The position numbers and the translations under genes are program-made. A DNA stretch of 13,862 nt from UBA11512 sp964623895 (lineage in GTDB: Bacteria > Bacillota > Clostridia > Oscillospirales > CAG-272): positions 1-13,862 of the forward strand of contig CAZUWA010000035.1 of assembly GCA_964623895.1 (NCBI GenBank). Direction: 5' to 3'. A model generated the notes under the pieces. It made no database searches. It was not told where the DNA came from and saw only the letters and a list, made by a program, of their open reading frames with translations. Position 1 is the stretch's first letter; every line of letters begins with the position of its first letter. Shown here piece by piece: positions 7,445 through 13,862 of the stretch.

Positions 7445-7463
7445 CAAAGGATTTTTTCCTTTG
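7445..7463 (-). other. Small intercistronic hairpin between deoD and deoB
   Basis: In the minus-strand transcript CAAAGGA, five A and TCCTTTG form a perfect 7-bp stem with an A5 loop, ending immediately before the deoB ribosome binding site. There is no following T-run, so it is not a terminator. It could affect mRNA processing or deoB translation, or may be incidental. Confidence 0.4.
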
Positions 7464-7482
7464 TAAATCTTGCAATATCCAC

Positions 7483-8223
7483 TCAGCCGAGTTTGACCGC
7501 CGTTTTCAGTGCCAGTTCCATCATCTCAGTGAAGGAATTCTGACGTTCTTCCGCAGTGGTCGCTTCCCCTATTACCAAATGATCAGAGATGGTGCAGATC
7601 GCCAGTGCGTTTTTGCCGGCTCTTGCAGCATTCATATACAGCGCTGCCGCTTCCATTTCGACTGCCATCACGCCCATTTTTCCCCATGCATTCAAGCCCT
7701 TGAAACATTCGGGAAGTCCCTCCGGATCGCCGTAGAAAGCGTCTGAAGAAAGGATATTGCCAACATGGTATTTTGTCCCCATTTCATCTGCGATATCGGT
7801 ACACGCCTTCAACATCTTATAGGAGCAACTCGGCGCAAAATTTCCGGGCAGATGGAATTGGCTCTGATAGTTCGAATCTGTGCAAGCGCCGATACCCATC
7901 ACAATCTCGCGAACATGAATTTTTTCGCTCATCGCACCGGCAGAGCCGATACGCATAATGTTCTCAACGCCGAAAAAGTTAAACAATTCATAAGAATAAA
8001 TGCCGATCGAGGGCATACCCATGCCGCTTGCCATGACAGAAACACGCATACCGTTATAAGTACCGGTATAGCCCTGAATACCACGAACATTATTCACAAG
8101 TTTGGCGTCGGTCAAAAAATTTTCCGCAATGAATTTTGCGCGGAGCGGATCGCCCGGCATTAAAACCGTATTTGCAAAATCCGCAGGGGTTGCGTTAATA
8201 TGAGGGGTCGGATAATTTGCCAT
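7483..8223 (-). CDS. deoD: Purine-nucleoside phosphorylase, DeoD type
   Basis: DeoD phosphorolyses purine (deoxy)nucleosides to the base and pentose 1-phosphate. The 246-residue product is of the hexameric, bacterial high-molecular-mass type. It begins MANYPTPHINATPADFANTV and shows the phosphate-binding MPGDPLRAK (22-30), NNVRGIQGYTGTYNG (44-58), SGMGMPSIGIYSYEL (66-80), RIGSAGA (91-97), VEMEAAALY (188-196) and the SDH (213-215) holding the presumed general-acid aspartate. The frame extends four codons to an ATG at 8235, but there GGAG falls inside the coding sequence. From the ATG at 8223 the same GGAG sits six bases upstream, so I choose 8223. It lies 60 bases after deoC. Confidence 0.96.
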   Translation of the reverse strand: MANYPTPHINATPADFANTVLMPGDPLRAKFIAENFLTDAKLVNNVRGIQGYTGTYNGMRVSVMASGMGMPSIGIYSYELFNFFGVENIMRIGSAGAMSEKIHVREIVMGIGACTDSNYQSQFHLPGNFAPSCSYKMLKACTDIADEMGTKYHVGNILSSDAFYGDPEGLPECFKGLNAWGKMGVMAVEMEAAALYMNAARAGKNALAICTISDHLVIGEATTAEERQNSFTEMMELALKTAVKLG

Positions 8224-8283
8224 ATTCTTCTCCATTCCGCCGCACTGTGACGGCTCTAAATCTGTTTTCCGTTCTGTAATAAA

Positions 8284-8952
8284 TCAATAGCCGTTTCCTT
8301 GGTCTTCCGCCTTAACGATCTTGACGATCCGACTGGTTCCCAATCTTGAAGCGCCGAGATCGATAAAATTTTCTGCATCATCAATTGAGGAAATGCCGCC
8401 TGCCGCCTTGATCTTCACATGCGGCGCAACATGTGCCGCAAAAAGAGCAACATCTTCTTTGGTGGCACCCGCCTTTGAAAACCCGGTAGAAGTCTTGATG
8501 TAGTCCGCGCCGGATGCTGAAACAATCTCGCACATCTTGATCTTCTCTTCCTCGGTCAAGAGACATGTCTCGATGATCACCTTTAACAGTTTCCCACCGC
8601 AGGATGCCTTCACCGCCTTGATCTCGTCAAGCAGTTCGTCGTACTTTTTATCCTTTAGCCAACCGATGTTGATGACCATGTCGATCTCATCTGCGCCGTT
8701 TTTGACGGCATCTTCCGTTTCGAAGCATTTGGTCGCTGTGGTGGAATAACCGTTAGGAAATCCGATAACCGTGCAAATTGCCAATTTATCGCCGACATAG
8801 TCCTTTGCCTCTTTCACATAACTTGCGGGAATACAGACCGACGCCGTACCATATTTGATCCCGTCGTCGCAGATCGTCTTGATCTCTGCCCAAGTTGCGC
8901 CTTGAGAGAGCAGTGTATGGTCACACTTTGCGAGAATTTCCTTGATTTCCAT
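8284..8952 (-). CDS. deoC: Deoxyribose-phosphate aldolase
   Basis: DeoC cleaves 2-deoxyribose 5-phosphate to glyceraldehyde 3-phosphate and acetaldehyde, completing deoxynucleoside catabolism. It is a class I (Schiff-base) TIM-barrel aldolase of 222 residues, the usual Bacillota length. The catalytic triad is visible: Asp91 in DEIDMVINIG (88-97), the Schiff-base Lys153 in YIKTSTGF (151-158), and Lys182 in KIKAAGGIS (180-188). LLKVIIETC (122-130) and ASRLGTSR (201-208) are conserved. The ATG at 8952 has AAGGAG nine bases upstream; that site overlaps the tdk stop codon (8967-8969), suggesting translational coupling with tdk. Confidence 0.97.
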   Translation of the reverse strand: MEIKEILAKCDHTLLSQGATWAEIKTICDDGIKYGTASVCIPASYVKEAKDYVGDKLAICTVIGFPNGYSTTATKCFETEDAVKNGADEIDMVINIGWLKDKKYDELLDEIKAVKASCGGKLLKVIIETCLLTEEEKIKMCEIVSASGADYIKTSTGFSKAGATKEDVALFAAHVAPHVKIKAAGGISSIDDAENFIDLGASRLGTSRIVKIVKAEDQGNGY

Positions 8953-8966
8953 AGTTATTATCTCCT

Positions 8967-9614
8967 TTATTCTTCAACCAAATCATTTTCTGCAGGATCA
9001 CCCACGGCAGTACCGGAGATCAACGCACGATAGCATTTATAGCACATACCCTCATAGCGATCGTTGCCGCCGAGGCACACCTGCGCACCCTCCGTGACGA
9101 TCCTTCCATCATCGTCAAATCGAGCATTCACCGTTGCCTTTCTTCCGCATTTACAGATCGATTTGATCTCTGTAATGCTGTCCGCAATCTCTAAAAGCCG
9201 TTTGCTTCCCGCAAAAAGTTTGGTCTGAAAATCGGCACGCAATCCGAAGCAAAGCACCGGCACGTCCAAAAGATCCGCCACATCCTTAAGTTCATTCACC
9301 TGTTTTTCGGTCAAAAACTGGCATTCATCGCAGATAATGACATCCACCGTACGTGTCTGAATATTCGCTTCTACCGTGCGCTCGTACAAATTCATCTCCG
9401 CACCGACCGCCTCCGCCTCGGCATACAACCCCACGCGAGATCTTACAAGGGTGCGAATGATCCCGCTTTCATCGACCGCATCATCTCTGGTGTCGGTAGC
9501 AGGCTTGATCAGCCAAACGCGCTTTTCTTTTTCTTCGTAATTGAACTTGGTCATCAATGCCTGTGCCGTTTTCGAACTGCCCATCGCACCGAATTTAAAA
9601 TATAGTTTTGCCAT
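8967..9614 (-). CDS. tdk: Thymidine kinase (type II)
   Basis: Tdk phosphorylates thymidine (and deoxyuridine) with ATP to the 5'-monophosphate for DNA precursor salvage. The 215-residue protein has a Walker A-like P-loop GAMGSSKT (9-16), the catalytic DECQFL (96-101, base Glu97), and a C-terminal zinc lasso with Cys154 and Cys156 in SICKCGRKA and Cys191 and Cys194 in GNDRYEGMCYKCYR. The C-X-C spacing and GGN-RY context recall the E. coli-like subtype. The ATG at 9614 has an AAGGA site. It is the first gene of the salvage cluster. I see no convincing promoter in the 65 bases between it and the terminator behind yebC, so its transcription start is unresolved. Confidence 0.96.
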   Translation of the reverse strand: MAKLYFKFGAMGSSKTAQALMTKFNYEEKEKRVWLIKPATDTRDDAVDESGIIRTLVRSRVGLYAEAEAVGAEMNLYERTVEANIQTRTVDVIICDECQFLTEKQVNELKDVADLLDVPVLCFGLRADFQTKLFAGSKRLLEIADSITEIKSICKCGRKATVNARFDDDGRIVTEGAQVCLGGNDRYEGMCYKCYRALISGTAVGDPAENDLVEE

Positions 9615-9679
9615 GCTACCCGTCCTTTTGGTTCAAGAAGATATCTTTAAATTCTCACACGACCGAAATGTGCAAAAGA

Positions 9680-9715
9680 GGGCTATGCGACGCCGTTTTT
9701 CGGTGTTCATAGCCC
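9680..9715 (-). terminator. Intrinsic terminator of yebC
   Basis: GGGCTATG (9680-9687) pairs with CATAGCCC (9708-9715), and the interior continues the stem with GU pairs and one bulge around a TTTTT loop. On the minus strand it is followed by TCTTTTG, a modest U-tract. It starts 6 bases beyond the yebC stop and precedes tdk; weak termination could let some transcription continue into the nucleoside genes. Confidence 0.65.
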
Positions 9716-9721
9716 AAGCAT

Positions 9722-10456
9722 TCAGTCGTCGCAGTTCTCCCAGTTATGAAACACCTCAGTGACATCATCATCATCCTCAAGGTGCTCCAACAATAAATTC
9801 ATATGCTTGATATCATCCTCGTCTGTCAGCGTAACATAGGTCGATGGGATCTTTTCCACTTCGCAAGAAGCAATGGGATATCCTGCCGCAACCAACGCAT
9901 CTCTGACTGCATCAAGGTCTGCCGGTTCGGTCTTGATGATATACGCCTCCTCTTCAGCGGCAAAATCGGACGCACCCGCTTCAAGCGCAGCCTCCATGAT
10001 CTTGTCTTCCTCATATTCTCCGTCCTCATCCTCGATGACAATCGTACCGCAGTCGGAGAACATATAACCAACACATCCGGTATTACCGAGGTTTCCGCCA
10101 AACTTGTCAAAATAATGGCGAACATTTCCTGCGGTACGGTTGCGGCTATCAGTTGCCGCGCGCACAATCACTGCGACTCCGGACGGACCGTAGCCTTCGT
10201 AGTACATTTCTTCATAATCTACGGCATCCGTGCCGGAAGCCTTTTTGACGATGCGGTCAATGTTATCGTTCGGTACGTTGAGACTCTTTGCCTTTGCAAT
10301 GAGGTCACGCAATTTACTGTTCGAAGTGGGATCCGGACCACCTACCTTAACGGCCATTGCGATCTCCTTACCGACCTTGGTAAAAACCTTTCCTCTTTGT
10401 GCGTCTGTTTTTTCTTTCTTGTGTTTGATATTATTCCATTTGCTGTGTCCGGACAT
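9722..10456 (-). CDS. yebC: YebC/PmpR family protein (TACO1-like translation or regulatory factor)
   Basis: The 244-residue product begins with the highly conserved MSGHSKWNNIKHKKEKTDAQ and continues RGKVFTKVGKEIAMAVKVGG, then NSKLRDLIAKAKSLNVPNDN. ADP-like acidic stretches typical of the family follow: YEEMYYEGYGPSGVAVIV, DNRNRTA-type context (TDSRNRTAGNVRHYF) and an acidic C-terminus. YebC proteins have been described as DNA-binding regulators, and members of the family, like mitochondrial TACO1, as ribosome-associated factors that aid translation of difficult motifs such as polyproline. Which applies here cannot be read from the sequence. The frame extends 14 codons upstream, but the ATG at 10456 matches the family start and follows AAGGA. 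It has its own promoter and terminator. Confidence 0.95.
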   Translation of the reverse strand: MSGHSKWNNIKHKKEKTDAQRGKVFTKVGKEIAMAVKVGGPDPTSNSKLRDLIAKAKSLNVPNDNIDRIVKKASGTDAVDYEEMYYEGYGPSGVAVIVRAATDSRNRTAGNVRHYFDKFGGNLGNTGCVGYMFSDCGTIVIEDEDGEYEEDKIMEAALEAGASDFAAEEEAYIIKTEPADLDAVRDALVAAGYPIASCEVEKIPSTYVTLTDEDDIKHMNLLLEHLEDDDDVTEVFHNWENCDD

Positions 10457-10519
10457 ATATTTCGATCCTTTCCTTATAAAATCGCCTTTGCGCGGCAAAA
10501 ATTCACATCTTTACATCAT

Positions 10520-10548
10520 AGTATACCATATCCACTCTGTTTTTGCAA
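10520..10548 (-). promoter_or_regulatory. Promoter of yebC
   Basis: On the minus strand TTGCAA (10548-10543), a 17-base spacer and TATACT (10525-10520) preceded by an extended -10 TGG. The start would be near 10513, giving a leader of about 57 bases before the yebC ATG. Confidence 0.75.
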
Positions 10549-10611
10549 CCGTTTTTCCGAGAAAAAAGCAAAAAAGAATGAGATTTTCACGGTTTTTTCA
10601 TCTTTTTCCCC

Positions 10612-10639
10612 TTTACAAATCACAAAAAAAGTATATACT
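10612..10639 (+). promoter_or_regulatory. Promoter of the beta-helix lipoprotein gene
   Basis: TTTACA (10612-10617), a 16-base A-rich spacer and TATACT (10634-10639) face the lipoprotein gene, divergent from the yebC promoter. The predicted start near 10646 leaves a leader of about 54 bases with a weak ribosome binding site (AAAGAAG). Confidence 0.6.
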
Positions 10640-10699
10640 GTTTATATGTAATTTGTAGAATTTATTTATAGAGACCAAAAACGAAAGAAGAAATCGATT

Positions 10700-12568
<1,869 letters not shown>

Positions 12569-12574
12569 AACTCA

Positions 12575-12615
12575 GGGCTGTAATAAGACCTTACTTATCG
12601 ATCTTATTACAGCCC
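12575..12615. terminator. Bidirectional intrinsic terminator between convergent genes
   Basis: A perfect 14-bp stem (GGGCTGTAATAAGA at 12575-12588 and its complement at 12602-12615) with a 13-base loop lies between the convergent lipoprotein gene (ends 12568) and ribU (ends 12623). On the minus strand it is followed by TGAGTTTTATC, and on the plus strand by the AT-rich ATATTTATT. It probably serves both genes. Confidence 0.8.
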
Positions 12616-12622
12616 ATATTTA

Positions 12623-13228
12623 TTAAACTCTGTCTCTTTTTTTGCCCTTCAACACCGAAGACAAAGGCTTGTAGAGCGGAAATACGATCGCCGACACCAA
12701 CAAACATTTGACAACAGTAAAAGGAAGATTAAAAACAGTCAAGCAAAAGAACAAATTGCCACCAAGCGGTAAAATGGTCTCATACATCGAAAGGAGCACT
12801 TCCCTCGGAAGCATAAACTCGATGTAAAGCGGATAGATCAGCAGATAATTGCTTACCACACTAAACACTCCACAGGCAAACGAACCAACAAGACAACCGA
12901 TCAATGCGCCCTTACGGTGTTTTGTTTTGTGATAGATTCCTCCTGCCACTGTCACAAAGACTGCTGAAATCAGAAAATTGGACATTTCTCCGATGCCGAG
13001 CGTAGCAGTCACTGACAGGTGGAACAGGTTTTTTACCAGGCAAACTGCCACTCCCCAGATCGGTCCAAGAGCAAAGGAAGCAAGCAATGCCGGCAGATCA
13101 GACAGATCGAATTTCAAAAAAGCCGGCATCAGCGGTACAGATACCTCGATCAACTGTAAAACAAAGCTGAGTGCTGACAAAACACCCGTCACTGCCAATG
13201 GACGAATAGATTTTTTTTTCTTATTCAT
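12623..13228 (-). CDS. ribU: Riboflavin ECF transporter substrate-binding component RibU
   Basis: RibU is the membrane S component that captures riboflavin and works with a shared energy-coupling module (EcfA, EcfA', EcfT) encoded elsewhere. The 201-residue product has about six hydrophobic segments and the RibU hallmark FLKFDLSDLPALL (37-49) after the first segment, followed by ALGPIWGVAVCLVKNLFH. The basic N-terminus MNKKKKSIRP and basic C-terminus suit a cytoplasmic orientation for both ends. The frame extends 25 codons to a TTG at 13303, but the ATG at 13228 has AGAGGT seven bases upstream. The assignment is strengthened by an FMN riboswitch and terminator in the leader, which should reduce expression when FMN is plentiful. 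A ThiW- or PanT-like substrate is less likely because of that riboswitch. Confidence 0.93.
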   Translation of the reverse strand: MNKKKKSIRPLAVTGVLSALSFVLQLIEVSVPLMPAFLKFDLSDLPALLASFALGPIWGVAVCLVKNLFHLSVTATLGIGEMSNFLISAVFVTVAGGIYHKTKHRKGALIGCLVGSFACGVFSVVSNYLLIYPLYIEFMLPREVLLSMYETILPLGGNLFFCLTVFNLPFTVVKCLLVSAIVFPLYKPLSSVLKGKKRDRV

Positions 13229-13340
13229 AACAGATACCTCTTTTTGTAACATTTTATCCGCAGAAAAAGCGGACAATTCCGGCAACGGGAGAAGAAAAAG
13301 CAATACCGCATTTTCAGTCTATTCGCCTTTCACAAAAGAG

Positions 13341-13371
13341 AAAAAGCCCCACAAATAAAATAGGGGGCTTT
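13341..13371 (-). terminator. Riboswitch-controlled intrinsic terminator in the ribU leader
   Basis: On the minus strand AAAGCCCC pairs with GGGGCTTT around an AT-rich loop and is followed by a T-run (GGGGCTTTTTCT). It lies between the FMN aptamer and ribU, 113 bases before the ATG, as expected for transcription attenuation. Confidence 0.9.
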
Positions 13372-13391
13372 CTTTACAAAACTGTATAGTC

Positions 13392-13517
13392 TCTCTTTTA
13401 TCATCCGGACTATACCGTCGGTCAAGGATTCGCACCTTGTCGGCGCCTATCGGCGTTCGCGGACTTATCTATTACAGAATCACCGCCGGTGTGGAATTAC
13501 ACCATCCCCCAAAGATC
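13392..13517 (-). promoter_or_regulatory. FMN riboswitch (RFN element)
   Basis: The minus strand carries the RFN signature in order: TTTGGGGGATGGTGTAATTC, CACCGGCGGTGAT, AGTCCGCGA, the variable arm GCCGATAGGC, the GGTGCGAATCCTTG hairpin, GACCGACGGTATAGTC and CGGATG. A short closing P1 helix (TCTTT with AAAGA) frames it. The known class binds FMN and controls riboflavin biosynthesis or transport genes. Here it is followed by an intrinsic terminator and ribU, so FMN should promote termination. Confidence 0.96.
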
Positions 13518-13532
13518 AGAAATATTCAAACA

Positions 13533-13561
13533 ATAATAATACATTTGCGTACTATTTGAAA
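13533..13561 (-). promoter_or_regulatory. Probable promoter of the riboswitch-ribU transcript
   Basis: On the minus strand TTTCAA (13561-13556), 17 bases and TATTAT (13538-13533) would start transcription near 13526, about ten bases before the aptamer. The -35 is poor, so readthrough from tuf may also contribute. Confidence 0.45.
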
Positions 13562-13594
13562 CATCGGCAGAACAACAAGTGTCCTGCCGATGTT
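13560..13594 (-). terminator. Probable terminator of tuf
   Basis: An 11-bp perfect stem (AACATCGGCAG on the minus strand, 13594-13584, with its complement at 13570-13560) and a 13-base loop lies 53 bases after the tuf stop codon. The following tract (TTCAAATAG) has few T, so termination may be partial. Confidence 0.6.
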
Positions 13595-13647
13595 GAAGTC
13601 GCGTTTTGATAACCTAAAGGTCATCTAATTGAAATCATCTATCTTAA

Positions 13648-13862
13648 TTATTCAACGATTTCAGCTACAACGCCGGAGCCAACGGTTCTACCACCTTCAC
13701 GGATAGCGAAACGAAGACCCTGCTCAATAGCAATAGGAGTGATCAATTCAACAGACATGTTGACGTTATCACCGGGACGGCACATCTCAACGCCTTCAGG
13801 AAGGGAAATGGTACCGGTAACGTCGGTGGTTCTGAAGTAGAACTGCGGTCTGTAACCGGAGA
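13648..13862 (-). CDS. tuf: Translation elongation factor Tu, C-terminal fragment
   Basis: The last 71 codons of tuf are present; the rest lies beyond the right edge. EF-Tu is the GTPase that delivers aminoacyl-tRNA to the ribosome. The fragment belongs to beta-barrel domain 3. It begins SGYRPQFYFRTTDVTG, a conserved segment near the kirromycin and tRNA-contact region, and ends with RFAIREGGRTVGSGVVAEIVE and a TAA stop, the near-invariant EF-Tu terminus. There is no break in the visible part. Confidence 0.98.
   Translation of the reverse strand, partial: SGYRPQFYFRTTDVTGTISLPEGVEMCRPGDNVNMSVELITPIAIEQGLRFAIREGGRTVGSGVVAEIVE

Noticed and set aside
9803..10651. 282-codon plus-strand open frame
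   Set aside because: It is antisense to the well-supported yebC, and the part beyond yebC is AT-rich intergenic sequence holding the yebC promoter. No domain is visible.
13392..13520. tRNA or other structured RNA in the tuf-ribU gap
   Set aside because: The conserved segments match the FMN riboswitch in order, and there is no tRNA cloverleaf.

Overview
The window looks like ordinary chromosomal DNA from a Gram-positive anaerobe of the Clostridia (Bacillota), probably an uncultured gut-type lineage. The grounds are the hrcA-grpE-dnaK order with a CIRCE operator, strong purine-rich ribosome binding sites, consensus SigA-type promoters, intrinsic terminators, an FMN riboswitch on a RibU-type ECF substrate component, and the non-mevalonate isoprenoid enzyme Dxs. 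A species cannot be named from sequence alone. Almost everything is on the minus strand; the exception is one lipoprotein gene.

Layout from low to high coordinates. 1-2100: the heat-shock operon hrcA-grpE-dnaK (dnaK cut by the left edge), with a promoter and a CIRCE operator in front of hrcA. 2190-4180: dxs as a single-gene unit with a perfect TTGACA-17-TATAAT promoter and its own terminator. 4181-4478: a gene-free stretch with a terminator, a strong plus-strand promoter with no obvious gene, and an 11-bp palindrome with a 21-nt spacer that may be an insertion-sequence relic or dispersed repeat. 4479-9614: a six-gene nucleoside salvage cluster, transcribed tdk-deoC-deoD-deoB-cdd-pdp. 9722-10548: yebC with its own promoter and terminator. 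10612-12615: a divergently transcribed gene for a predicted lipoprotein with a right-handed beta-helix carbohydrate-binding fold (Cthe_2159-like), carrying an (AAT)10 tract. 12575-13561: ribU behind an FMN riboswitch and an intrinsic terminator. 13560-13862: the terminator and 3' end of tuf (EF-Tu).

The nucleoside cluster forms a coherent pathway. Pdp, DeoD and Cdd release pentose 1-phosphates and bases from nucleosides (Cdd first converts cytidine to uridine). DeoB converts the 1-phosphates to 5-phosphates. DeoC splits deoxyribose 5-phosphate into glyceraldehyde 3-phosphate and acetaldehyde, while Tdk salvages thymidine directly. The glyceraldehyde 3-phosphate could feed glycolysis and, together with pyruvate, the neighbouring dxs product, though that link is only metabolic inference.

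I found no phage, CRISPR, toxin-antitoxin, tRNA or rRNA signal and no convincing undescribed system. The points most worth checking are the palindrome plus orphan promoter at 4271-4408, the alternative pairings around the FMN riboswitch, and the repeat-containing beta-helix lipoprotein.
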